Below are positions 16,379 through 23,402 of a DNA stretch of 46,318 nt, piece after piece. Each line of letters opens with the position of its first letter. The first letter of the stretch is position 1. Below the pieces are notes generated by a model. The model made no database searches and was not told the DNA's origin. It saw only the letters and a list, made by a program, of their open reading frames with translations. This stretch comes from Microbispora triticiradicis (GTDB taxonomy: Bacteria; Actinomycetota; Actinomycetes; Streptosporangiales; Streptosporangiaceae), in assembly GCA_003260025.2 (NCBI GenBank), contig QFZU02000189.1:1-46318 (forward strand), read 5' to 3'. Both the position numbers and the translations under genes were made by a program.

Positions 16379-17197
16379 TCAGCGCCCGGGCGACAGCCGT
16401 ACGTGCGCGCCCGGGGGCAGGCCCAGGCGGTCGGCGGCGTCCCCGGCGTTGATCGCCATCGCGACCAGGCCGGCGGAGTCGGCGAACGCCACGAGGTCGC
16501 CCGGCGGCACGGCGGTGAAGGTCTCCCGGTACGGCACCGCGACCTGGCGGCGCCCCAGCCACACGGCCAGGGTGTCGCCGAGCCGTACGCCGATCTCGGC
16601 CAGGTCGTTCGCGGTGATCGAGAACTGGACGTTGCCGTGCCGGTCCACCGACAGCACCTCGCCCTCCGCCGCGCCGTCCCGCAGGCGGCAGGTCGGGGCG
16701 GGCAGGGTCACCAGGCGGTCCACCGGCATCGGCGGTCCCACGTCGGCCACCGCCCGGCCGGCGCACAGGTGCGCCGCCACCGGGGCGAACAGGTCGCGGC
16801 CCTGGAAGGTCGGCGAGACGTTGGCCAGGAACAGCTCCCTGTTGGTGATCTCGTAGGCCGCGTCGGCGCCGCCGGCGGCCCGGACGGCCCACGACAGGAC
16901 GCCGTTGTCCGGGCCGACGAACACCCGCCCGCCCGCCTCGACCGCGACCGGGCGGCGGTTGCCGCCGACGGAGGGATCGACGACGGCGAGGTGGACGCCG
17001 GCCGGGAGATAGGGCAGGGTCTGCGCCAGGATGGCCGCGCCGCGCCGCACGTCCCCGGCGGGAACGAGATGGCCCACGTCGATGATCCGAGCCTGCGGTG
17101 CGATGCCCGCGATCACGCCGTGGCACGCGGCGACGAACCCGTCCTCCAGCCCGTAGTCGGTCAGAAGCGTGATTACAGAGCTCACACCACGTGACAC
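16379..17197 (-). CDS. DUF62 SAM hydrolase homologue with altered catalytic position
   Basis: The 272-aa protein belongs to the DUF62 family, which includes S-adenosylmethionine hydrolases (SAM hydroxide adenosyltransferases) and the fluorinase/chlorinase halogenases. It has the N-terminal ITLLTDYGLEDGFVAACHGV with TDYG, the VVDPSVGGNRRPVAV loop and VGPDNGVLSWA. The hydrolase triad is Asp-Arg-His. Asp74 and Arg81 are present at the right spacing, but the expected His in TFHGRD is Gln here (TFQGRD, Gln132; codon CAG). This may alter or abolish hydrolysis. It lacks other halogenase features I know. I chose GTG 17197, 8 bases after AGGAGAGAGG. It is divergent from DUF3263 and convergent with oppF. 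Confidence 0.85.
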   Translation of the reverse strand: MSRGVSSVITLLTDYGLEDGFVAACHGVIAGIAPQARIIDVGHLVPAGDVRRGAAILAQTLPYLPAGVHLAVVDPSVGGNRRPVAVEAGGRVFVGPDNGVLSWAVRAAGGADAAYEITNRELFLANVSPTFQGRDLFAPVAAHLCAGRAVADVGPPMPVDRLVTLPAPTCRLRDGAAEGEVLSVDRHGNVQFSITANDLAEIGVRLGDTLAVWLGRRQVAVPYRETFTAVPPGDLVAFADSAGLVAMAINAGDAADRLGLPPGAHVRLSPGR

Positions 17198-17293
17198 TAC
17201 GTCGGCCTCTCTCCTCTGCACACCCCGGGTCGTCCAACGTCGTGCGTCCCTTTACCATGAGGGACGGGCTCGCGGCCGATCGAGGAGGAGCGG

Positions 17294-17575
17294 ATGGACA
17301 CCGAACCGACCGGCGGCGACGGGCTCGACCTCTCCGACCGCGACCGCGAGATGCTCGCGTTCGAGCGTCAGTGGTGGCGGTACGCGGGCGCCAAGGAGCA
17401 GGCGATCAGGGAGGCCTTCGGCGTCTCCGCCACCCGGTACTACCAGTTACTCGGGGAGCTGATCGACCGGCCGGAGGCGCTGGAGCACGACCCCATGCTG
17501 GTCAAGCGACTGCGCCGGATGAGGGCCGGCCGGCGGCGTGACCGCTCCGCCCGCAGGTTCGGCATGCACCCCTGA
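17294..17575 (+). CDS. DUF3263 protein, small HTH-like
   Basis: This 93-aa protein is a DUF3263 member. The core LSDRDREMLAFERQWWRYAG followed by AKEQAIREAFGVSATRYYQL resembles a sigma-like helix-turn-helix with the conserved WW pair and RYYQ. The tail is strongly basic (MRAGRRRDRSARRFGMHP), so nucleic acid binding is plausible. The family is actinobacterial and commonly lies beside the trehalose ots genes, as here. ATG 17294 is preceded by GAGGAG. Molecular function is unknown. Confidence 0.88.
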   Translation: MDTEPTGGDGLDLSDRDREMLAFERQWWRYAGAKEQAIREAFGVSATRYYQLLGELIDRPEALEHDPMLVKRLRRMRAGRRRDRSARRFGMHP

Positions 17576-17640
17576 GACACCCGCTCACCGTCCCCGCACG
17601 GCGCGCCGAAGCGTCCCGACCACTTCTCCGGAACGAGGCC

Positions 17641-18462
17641 ATGACACTGCCCGCGCACCCAGGACTCGACGCGATCGTCGCCGACCCGGCAGGCGCCGTG
17701 ATCGGGCTCGACTACGACGGCACGCTCTCCCCGATCGTCCCCGACCCCGCCGCCGCCCGCGTGCACCCCGCAGTGCCGGGCGTGCTGGCCGCGCTCGCCC
17801 CGCTCGTACGCGCCGTGGTCGTCGTCACCGGCCGGCCGCCCCTGACGGCCATCGGCCTGGGGGAGGTCCCCGGCGGGCCGTCGCTCGGAGACGTGCCCGG
17901 CCTGGTGATCCTCGGTCACTACGGCCTCGAACGCTGGGAGGACGGCCGCGTGACCGCCCCGCCACCGCCGCCGGGGCTCGACCTCGTACGGACCCGGCTG
18001 CCCGTTCTCGTGGCCGGGCTGGAGGGCGCGTGGATCGAGGACAAGGGCCACGCCGTCGCCGTGCACACCCGGCGGTGCGCCGACCCCGCCGCGGCCCTGG
18101 AGGAGTTGCGCGGACCGGTCGCGGCGCTGGCCGCGGAGGCCGGGCTCGCGGTCGAGCCGGGCCGCATGGTGCTGGAACTGCGGCCCGGCGGCATGGACAA
18201 GGGCCGGGCGCTGTCGGCCTTCCTCGCCGAGCGCGGCGCCCGCTCGGTCATGTTCGCCGGTGACGACCTCGGCGACCTCGCGGCCTTCGCCGCGGTCGAG
18301 GAGGCCGGCCTGCCCGGCGTACGGGTGTGCAGCGGGTCCGCCGAGGTGACCGAGCTGGCGGAACGCGCCGACCTCGTGGTGGACGGCCCCGACGGCGTGG
18401 TGGCCCTCCTCGGCGACCTGGTGGAATCGCTTGGCAAGCGGTCTGCAAGCGGGCAGGTCTAA
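17641..18462 (+). CDS. otsB: Trehalose-6-phosphate phosphatase
   Basis: OtsB removes phosphate from trehalose-6-phosphate made by OtsA. The 273-aa HAD-superfamily enzyme shows motif I DYDGTLSPI (nucleophile Asp near residue 24), motif II VVVTGR, the conserved GHYGLE segment, motif III Lys in GGMDKGRAL and motif IV FAGDDLGDLAAF. ATG 17641 follows GAACGAGG. The 3' end of the gene contains the promoter elements of the next gene, so those bases are under two constraints. otsA lies 1.3 kb downstream on the opposite strand, with two secreted paralogues in between. Confidence 0.93.
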   Translation: MTLPAHPGLDAIVADPAGAVIGLDYDGTLSPIVPDPAAARVHPAVPGVLAALAPLVRAVVVVTGRPPLTAIGLGEVPGGPSLGDVPGLVILGHYGLERWEDGRVTAPPPPPGLDLVRTRLPVLVAGLEGAWIEDKGHAVAVHTRRCADPAAALEELRGPVAALAAEAGLAVEPGRMVLELRPGGMDKGRALSAFLAERGARSVMFAGDDLGDLAAFAAVEEAGLPGVRVCSGSAEVTELAERADLVVDGPDGVVALLGDLVESLGKRSASGQV

Positions 18463-18465
18463 CGT
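18434..18465 (+). promoter_or_regulatory. Promoter box of secreted paralogue A: 11-bp direct repeats plus leaderless -10
   Basis: Two 11-bp direct repeats, GCAAGCGGTCT (18434-18444) and GCAAGCGGGCA (18445-18455), lie in the position of a -35 box. They are followed by TAACGT (18460-18465), a TANNNT -10, and 7 bases later the ATG. The box overlaps the last codons of otsB. The same arrangement, base for base in spacing, precedes paralogue B. The 11-bp repeats suggest a response-regulator-type activator; this is inference. Confidence 0.65.
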
Positions 18466-18472
18466 TCCGGTC

Positions 18473-19081
18473 ATGAACCGGAAGACCATCCCGGCCGGGC
18501 TCGCCGTGCTGACCGCCGCCCTCGCGGCCGCCACCCTGGTGGCTCCCGCGGCGGCGTCCGCGAGCGACCTCGGCGGCACCAGGCAGGTCCACCTGCGCAA
18601 GGGCCTCACGCTCACCATCCCCGCCTCGTGGCGGGTCGACGCCGTCAGCAAGGACTGGACCCGCGTCATCACCGGCTTGTGCCCCACGCGCGGCACCGCG
18701 GACTACGGCTTCCGCGACTCGGGGTGCCACAGCTTCTGGGTCCTGGGTCCCAAGGCCATCAAGATCGGCCATGAGCTGTTCAACGCGTACACGCCGGACG
18801 GGCCGTTCTATCCGGCCACCGACGTCGGGCCCTGCCCGGTGCGGAAGAACCTCTACATCGGCCAGACCAAGCTCGTCGCGAAGGGGCTGCGCCAGGTCGG
18901 GCCGGGGCACAAGGCCTACTACCGCGACTGGGCGGGGCCGTGCGTGACGATGACGAAGTTCAAGGTGAAGGCCCACTTCCACCAGCGGGAGTGGTTCCTG
19001 CCCACGTCGAAGATCCTGATCGTCGACCAGTGGAACACCCCCGGCCTGGACGGGATCCTCAAGAAGGCCGCCTGGCACTGA
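18473..19081 (+). CDS. Secreted protein, tandem paralogue A
   Basis: I do not recognise this family. The 202-aa protein has a Sec signal peptide (MNRKTIPAGLAVLTAALAAA, cleavage likely after AAASA near residue 30). The mature domain, about 170 aa, begins with QVHLRKGLTLTIPASW, a beta-strand pattern like many actinomycete cell-surface proteins, has four cysteines (two likely disulfides: CPTRG, GCHSFW, PCPV, PCVT), and ends in KILIVDQWNTPGLDGILKKA. The Cys positions agree with paralogue B, supporting an extracytoplasmic disulfide fold. The ATG has no ribosome binding site but lies 7 bases from a TANNNT box, so translation is probably leaderless. The gene lies between otsB and otsA. Confidence 0.85.
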   Translation: MNRKTIPAGLAVLTAALAAATLVAPAAASASDLGGTRQVHLRKGLTLTIPASWRVDAVSKDWTRVITGLCPTRGTADYGFRDSGCHSFWVLGPKAIKIGHELFNAYTPDGPFYPATDVGPCPVRKNLYIGQTKLVAKGLRQVGPGHKAYYRDWAGPCVTMTKFKVKAHFHQREWFLPTSKILIVDQWNTPGLDGILKKAAWH

Positions 19082-19101
19082 CCTCTCGCCGGCATCGCCC
19101 C

Positions 19102-19133
19102 GCAAGTCGTCTCCAAGTGGCCGGGCCTACCGT
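19102..19133 (+). promoter_or_regulatory. Promoter box of secreted paralogue B, duplicate of the upstream box
   Basis: GCAAGTCGTCT (19102-19112) and CCAAGTGGCCG (19113-19123) form two 11-bp imperfect direct repeats, followed by TACCGT (19128-19133) and, 7 bases later, ATG 19141. Over the 25 bases from 19109, 19 match the box before paralogue A with no gaps. Unlike A, an AGGAGA follows the -10, too close to ATG to act as a standard ribosome binding site. Confidence 0.65.
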
Positions 19134-19140
19134 AGGAGAC

Positions 19141-19731
19141 ATGATCGGAAAGACCATTGCGACCGCGGCCGCCGGGCTGGCCGTGCTGACGGCCACCCTG
19201 GCGGCTCCTTCCGCGGCGTCCGCGAGCGGCACCAAGCAGGTCCACCTGCGCAAGGGCCTGACCCTCACCATCCCCGCGTCGTGGAAGGCGGTCCAGGCCG
19301 GCACGGACTGGACCCGCGTCGTCACCGGCTCGTGCCCCAGCCTCGGCACCATGGACTTCGGTTTCCGTGACGCGGGGTGCCACGGCTTCTGGGTGCTGGG
19401 CCCGAAGGCCCTCAAGATCGGCAATCACACGTTCCAGTCCTACAACCCCAGGTACGGGTTCGAGCCCGCGACCGACGTCTCGGTCTGCCCGAGGACCGTG
19501 CGCCTGTACAAGGGCACCATGAAGCTCGCCGGCAAGGGGCTGCGGAAGGTCGGCGCGGGTCACCGGGCGGACTACCACGCGTGGGCGGGGACCTGCGTCG
19601 ACAAGAAGTTCAGGGTGAAGATGCGCTACAGCCAGCGCGAGTGGTACCTGCCCACGTCGAAGATCCTGATCGTCGACCAGTGGAACACCCCGGGCCTGGA
19701 CGGGATCCTCAAGAAGGCCACCTGGAACTGA
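19141..19731 (+). CDS. Secreted protein, tandem paralogue B
   Basis: The 196-aa protein is a clear paralogue of the preceding gene: signal peptide MIGKTIATAAAGLAVLTATL with AxA cleavage near residue 29, then the same QVHLRKGLTLTIPASWK start, DWTRVVTGSCPSLGT, GFRDAGCHGFWVLGPKA, conserved four cysteines and the C-terminal LPTSKILIVDQWNTPGLDGI. The last 30 codons are nearly identical at DNA level to paralogue A, suggesting recent duplication or gene conversion. Central parts differ, for example NHTFQSYNPRYGFEP versus HELFNAYTPDGPFYP, so the ligand face may have diverged. It ends 28 bases from the convergent otsA. Function unknown. Confidence 0.85.
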   Translation: MIGKTIATAAAGLAVLTATLAAPSAASASGTKQVHLRKGLTLTIPASWKAVQAGTDWTRVVTGSCPSLGTMDFGFRDAGCHGFWVLGPKALKIGNHTFQSYNPRYGFEPATDVSVCPRTVRLYKGTMKLAGKGLRKVGAGHRADYHAWAGTCVDKKFRVKMRYSQREWYLPTSKILIVDQWNTPGLDGILKKATWN

Positions 19732-19759
19732 GCACCGCCGCCGCCGTCACCGGTGCGTC

Positions 19760-21184
19760 TCAGCGCAGCGCGGCGATCTGGTCGTCGAACCAGCGCCGCG
19801 GCGGCAGCGCGGTGGCCGCCTCCCGCAGCCGCAGGCCGCGGTCGAGGCGCTCCTCCTCCGGCAGTGTCAGCGCCTCGTGCAGCGCCGCCGCCGTGGCGGT
19901 GACGTCGAACGGGTTGACCAGCAGGGAGTCGGCGCCGAGCTCGGCCGCCGCGCCCGCCTCGCGGGACAGCACCAGCGCGCACCGGGGCGACAGGATCGGG
20001 CCCTCCTTGGCCACCAGGTTCATGCCGTCCCTGACGGGGTTGACGAGCAGCACGTCGGCCAGCCGGTACGCCGCGAGCGAGCGCGGATAGTCGTCGTTGA
20101 CGTTGAGGATCAGCGGGTCCCAGTCCTCGGTGGCGTACTCGTCCTCGATCTCCTTGGCGCACCGCTGCACGGCCGCCGTGTACTCGCGGTACTCCGGCAG
20201 GTCGTGCCGGGAGGGGTAGGCGAACGCCAGATGGACCACCCGTCCGTGCCACTCGGGATGGCCCTCCAGGAACTCCTGGTAGGCCCGCAGGCCGCGGACG
20301 ATGTTCTTGGACAGCTCCGTGCGGTCGATCCGCACGATCAGCCTGCGGTCGCCGACGTGGTCCCTGATCGCCGCCATGTGCGACTCGACGTCCGGTTCGG
20401 CCGCCCGCGCCCGCAGCGCGTCGCCGTCCACCCCGAGCGGGTGCACGCCGATCCGGGTGGTCCTGCCGCCCCAGGTCACCGTACGGGCCGCGTGGTCCAC
20501 CCGCGCCCCGAGCAGGGCGGCGCAGCAGTCCATGAAGGCGCGCGCCCAGCGGGCGGTGAGGAAGCCGGCGTGGTCGGCGCCGAGGATGCCCGACAGCACC
20601 TCCGCCGCGACGTCCTCGGGCAGCAGCGCGAAGTACTCCGGCGGGGCCCAGGGCGTGTGCGAGAAGTGGCCGATGCGCAGGTCGGGCCGTTCGACCCGGA
20701 GCATCGCGGGGGTGAGCGTCAGGTGGTAGTCCTGCACCATCACGCGGGCCCGGTGCGTGGCCTCCTCCGCCAGCGCGAGCGCGAACGCGCCGTTGTAGGT
20801 GCGGTACGACTCCCACTCACGCGCGAACCGGGTGCCGAACTCGGGGGAGAAGGGCGTGTTGTAGAGCAGGTGGTTGACGAACCACAGGGTCGAGTTCGCC
20901 ACCGCGTTGTACGCCCGGTGGAAGACCGCGGGCGGGATGTCCAGCATGCGGATGGGCCCCGTCTCGAACGCCCGGTCGAGCCGGCCCCCCGGCGCCTGCC
21001 GCACCGCCCCGCGGTCGCCGTCCGACAGCGCCGCGCAGACCCACAGCACGTCGGTGTCCCTGACCACGTCCGACAGCCCGGACACGAGCCCGCCGCCGCC
21101 CCTGCGCATGGTCAGGCCGCCGTCCTCCGACAGGGTGAAGGACACCGGGCCCCGGTTGGACGCGATCAGGACGGAGCTGCTCAT
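19760..21184 (-). CDS. otsA: Trehalose-6-phosphate synthase
   Basis: OtsA transfers glucose from a nucleotide sugar to glucose-6-phosphate, giving trehalose-6-phosphate for OtsB. The 474-aa GT20 enzyme starts SSSVLIASNRGPVSFTL, has the GGGGLVSGLSDV acceptor-site loop, VQDYHLTL (central HDYHL-like motif), the RIDRTELSKNIVRGL basic donor-site segment and LLVNPVRDGMNLVAKE near the nucleotide site. ATG 21184 is preceded at 8 bases by GAGGGG. It is divergent from an ECF sigma gene, with only about 100 bp between, containing an AT-rich patch and the palindrome GGGGTTTCCCC (21186-21196). It is convergent with the secreted paralogue pair. Confidence 0.93.
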   Translation of the reverse strand: MSSSVLIASNRGPVSFTLSEDGGLTMRRGGGGLVSGLSDVVRDTDVLWVCAALSDGDRGAVRQAPGGRLDRAFETGPIRMLDIPPAVFHRAYNAVANSTLWFVNHLLYNTPFSPEFGTRFAREWESYRTYNGAFALALAEEATHRARVMVQDYHLTLTPAMLRVERPDLRIGHFSHTPWAPPEYFALLPEDVAAEVLSGILGADHAGFLTARWARAFMDCCAALLGARVDHAARTVTWGGRTTRIGVHPLGVDGDALRARAAEPDVESHMAAIRDHVGDRRLIVRIDRTELSKNIVRGLRAYQEFLEGHPEWHGRVVHLAFAYPSRHDLPEYREYTAAVQRCAKEIEDEYATEDWDPLILNVNDDYPRSLAAYRLADVLLVNPVRDGMNLVAKEGPILSPRCALVLSREAGAAAELGADSLLVNPFDVTATAAALHEALTLPEEERLDRGLRLREAATALPPRRWFDDQIAALR

Positions 21185-21286
21185 TGGGGTTTCCCCTCGA
21201 TCAGAGCTGGCGCGCATGCCGGAAGATTAATAAAAGCGGACCTCCATCAATAGGATGTCAACCGATCGCGGGAGGGCTGGAACGGG

Positions 21287-21838
21287 ATGGCACTGGACGA
21301 CGTCACCGAGGAGCTGGCCGGATCGGCCGCCCGGGGAGATCACCGCGCCCTCGGTGAGCTGCTGCGGCGCATCGAGCCCGACGTGCTGCGGCACTGCGAG
21401 CGGCTACTACCGTACCGGCAGGACGCGGAGGAGGCGGCGCAGGACACGCTGCTCGCCGTGGCCCGCAACATCGCCCGGTTCGAGGGCCGGGCCAAGTTCA
21501 GCACCTGGCTGCACATCGTGACCGTGAACTGCGCCAGGACGACCTACCGGTCGCTCAAGCGGCGCTCGTCCGAGCAGGCGGAGGAGCTGCCCGAGCAGCG
21601 GCCGGACCCGCGGCGGGTGAGCGTCATCGCGGGGTCGCGGCTCGACCTGCTCGACGCGATGGAGGCGCTGGAGGCCGAGCGGCCCGACCTCGCCCAGGCG
21701 CTCGTGCTGCGCGACATCTGCCAGCTCGACTACTCCCAGGTCGCCGACCAGCTCGGCATTCCCCTCGGCACCGTCAAGTCCCGGATACACCAGGCGCGCA
21801 AGTACGTGCAGAGCGCGCTCGGCGAGGCCTACGGCTGA
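21287..21838 (+). CDS. ECF RNA polymerase sigma factor
   Basis: This 183-aa protein has the two-domain layout of extracytoplasmic-function sigma factors. Region 2 (about residues 25-95) includes RQDAEEAAQDTLLAVARNIA followed by FEGRAKFSTWLHIVTVNCAR; region 4 (about 130-180) includes ALVLRDICQLDYSQVADQLG followed by IPLGTVKSRIHQAR, a standard HTH. No anti-sigma gene with a zinc motif or membrane segment follows; the next gene is the riboswitch-controlled metM. It is divergent from otsA. Target promoters are unknown; the twin promoters before the secreted paralogues are possible but have no typical ECF -35. GGAGGG lies about 10 bases before ATG 21287. Confidence 0.9.
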   Translation: MALDDVTEELAGSAARGDHRALGELLRRIEPDVLRHCERLLPYRQDAEEAAQDTLLAVARNIARFEGRAKFSTWLHIVTVNCARTTYRSLKRRSSEQAEELPEQRPDPRRVSVIAGSRLDLLDAMEALEAERPDLAQALVLRDICQLDYSQVADQLGIPLGTVKSRIHQARKYVQSALGEAYG

Positions 21839-21844
21839 TACAAA

Positions 21845-21865
21845 CCGTCTCGCCATCCGAGACGG
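21845..21865 (+). terminator. Hairpin after the ECF sigma gene
   Basis: CCGTCTCG (21845-21852) and CGAGACGG (21858-21865) form an 8-bp stem with a 5-nt loop, six bases after the sigma stop. No T-run follows. It probably separates the sigma transcript from the riboswitch operon. Confidence 0.5.
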
Positions 21866-21902
21866 CGGAACGGACACAGGGGACGCCGGGGTACAGTGCT
21901 GG

Positions 21903-21923
21903 AGGACCTTTTTCGAAGGTCCT
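21903..21923 (+). other. Hairpin at the start of the riboswitch leader
   Basis: AGGACCTT (21903-21910) pairs perfectly with AAGGTCCT (21916-21923) around TTTCG. A candidate -10, TACAGT (21893-21898), lies just upstream, so the hairpin would sit at or near the mRNA 5' end and could protect it. There is no matching -35 I would trust. Confidence 0.45.
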
Positions 21924-21936
21924 ACAACTGAAGATG

Positions 21937-22072
21937 CTCATCCAGAGGGGTGGAGGGACCGGCCCTGCGAAGCCCCGGCAACCTCCCCGGTGTCGAACTC
22001 GTGCCCACGAGGCCCGGCCGGGACAGGTGCCAATTCCGGCTCGCGGCCAGGGCGGTCGCGAGCGAAGATGAG
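21937..22072 (+). promoter_or_regulatory. SAM-I (S-box) riboswitch upstream of metM
   Basis: The conserved S-box core is readable: CCAGAGGGGTGGAGGGACC, GGCCCTGCGAAGCCCCGGC with AACC, GGTGCCAATTCC, and the closing GATGAGG. P1 pairs CTCATC (21937-21942) with GATGAG (22067-22072). A strong distal stem, GCTCGCG (22039-22045) with CGCGAGC (22057-22063), corresponds to P4. No terminator with T-run follows. Instead the 3' strand of P1 runs into the purine-rich Shine-Dalgarno region GAGGGAAAGG (22070-22079) before ATG 22089, so SAM binding should hide it and block translation. SAM-I senses S-adenosylmethionine and represses methionine or cysteine genes. Confidence 0.9.
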
Positions 22073-22088
22073 GGAAAGGCCTCGCTTC

Positions 22089-23357
22089 ATGGCGCACATC
22101 AGCACCGCGACCCCCACCACCGCCACCGACTTCGGCCCCGCCACCGGTCTGTCCTGCCGCGAGTGCGGAGCCCACTACGAGCTCGGCCCGGTCTTCGCCT
22201 GTACGGAGTGTTTCGGCCCCCTTGAGGTGGCGTACGACTTCGGAGAGGTCCGCCGGGAGGACATCGCGGCGGGCCCGGCGAACATCTGGCGGTACCGCTC
22301 CCTGCTTCCCGTCCCCGCCGGGGTGGCGGACAAGCCCAACCTGCAGCCCGGCTGGACCAAGCTCGTGCGGGCCGACCGGCTGGCGGCCGAGTTGGGGCTG
22401 CGGTCGCTGCACGTCAAGGACGACTCCGGCAACCCGACCCACTCCTTCAAGGACCGGGTCGTCGCGATCGCGGTCGAGGCCGCGCGCGCCTTCGGCTTCC
22501 ACACCCTGTCGTGCTCGTCCACCGGCAACCTCGCCGGCGCGGTGGGCGCCGCGGCGGCCAGGGCCGGGCTGGACTCCTGCGTGTTCATTCCCGCCGACCT
22601 CGAGGCGGCCAAGGTCACCATGGCCGCGGTGTACGGCGGCCGGCTGGTCGGCATCGACGGCACCTACGACGAGGTGAACCGCTTCTGCTCCGAGCTCATC
22701 GGCGACGAGCTGGGCGAGAAGTGGGGATTCGTCAACGTCAACCTCCGGCCCTACTACGCCGAGGGTTCCAAGACGCTGGCGTACGAGATCGCCGAGCAGT
22801 TCGGCTGGCGGCTGCCCGAGCAGATCGTCGTCCCGGTGGCCTCCGGCTCGCAGCTCACGAAGATCGACAAGGGCTTCCGCGAGCTGATCAAGCTCGGCCT
22901 GGTCGAGGAGCGGCCGTACCGGATCTTCGGCGCGCAGGCCGAGGGCTGCTCGCCGGTCTCCCGCGCGTTCAAGGCCGGGCAGGACGTGGTGCAGCCGGTC
23001 AAGCCGGACACCATCGCCAAGTCGCTGGCCATCGGCAACCCGGCGGACGGGCCGTACGTGCTCGACATCGCCCGTCGTACGGGCGGCGCGGTGGAGGACG
23101 TGAACGACGGCGAGGTGGTCGAGGCGATCCGCCTGCTGGCCCGGACCGAGGGCATCTTCGCTGAGACCGCGGGCGGCGTCACGGTCGGCGTGCTGCGCAA
23201 GCTCGTGCGCGAGGGCCGCCTCGACCCCGAGGCCGAAACCGTGGTGCTGAACACCGGCGACGGTCTCAAGACACTTGACGCGGTGGCCGAGCAGGCCCGT
23301 CCGTCCGCGGTCATCCGCCCCTCCCTCGACGCCTTCCGTGCGGCATTCGCCAACTGA
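22089..23357 (+). CDS. metM: Threonine-synthase homologue, probable homocysteine synthase MetM
   Basis: This 422-aa PLP enzyme is a ThrC homologue. It has an N-terminal four-Cys zinc-ribbon-like segment (LSCRECGAHYELGPVFACTE, with CxxC twice), the PLP lysine in DDSGNPTHSFKDRVVAIAVE, the SSTGNLAGAVGAAA phosphate-binding loop and the VLNTGDGLKT motif. Two context facts point away from threonine synthesis: a SAM-I riboswitch controls it, and the next gene encodes a ThiS/MoaD-like sulfur carrier ending in GG. In Streptomyces a ThrC-like enzyme (MetM) with such a carrier (MetO) makes homocysteine from O-phosphohomoserine; I infer the same here. A true threonine synthase is the alternative, as sequence alone does not separate them. 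ATG 22089 follows GAGGGAAAGG. Confidence 0.8.
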   Translation: MAHISTATPTTATDFGPATGLSCRECGAHYELGPVFACTECFGPLEVAYDFGEVRREDIAAGPANIWRYRSLLPVPAGVADKPNLQPGWTKLVRADRLAAELGLRSLHVKDDSGNPTHSFKDRVVAIAVEAARAFGFHTLSCSSTGNLAGAVGAAAARAGLDSCVFIPADLEAAKVTMAAVYGGRLVGIDGTYDEVNRFCSELIGDELGEKWGFVNVNLRPYYAEGSKTLAYEIAEQFGWRLPEQIVVPVASGSQLTKIDKGFRELIKLGLVEERPYRIFGAQAEGCSPVSRAFKAGQDVVQPVKPDTIAKSLAIGNPADGPYVLDIARRTGGAVEDVNDGEVVEAIRLLARTEGIFAETAGGVTVGVLRKLVREGRLDPEAETVVLNTGDGLKTLDAVAEQARPSAVIRPSLDAFRAAFAN

Positions 23358-23402
23358 AAGCGTTATCACAGGCCCATCGGCAGCAACGAAAGCGAGTGAA
23401 CA

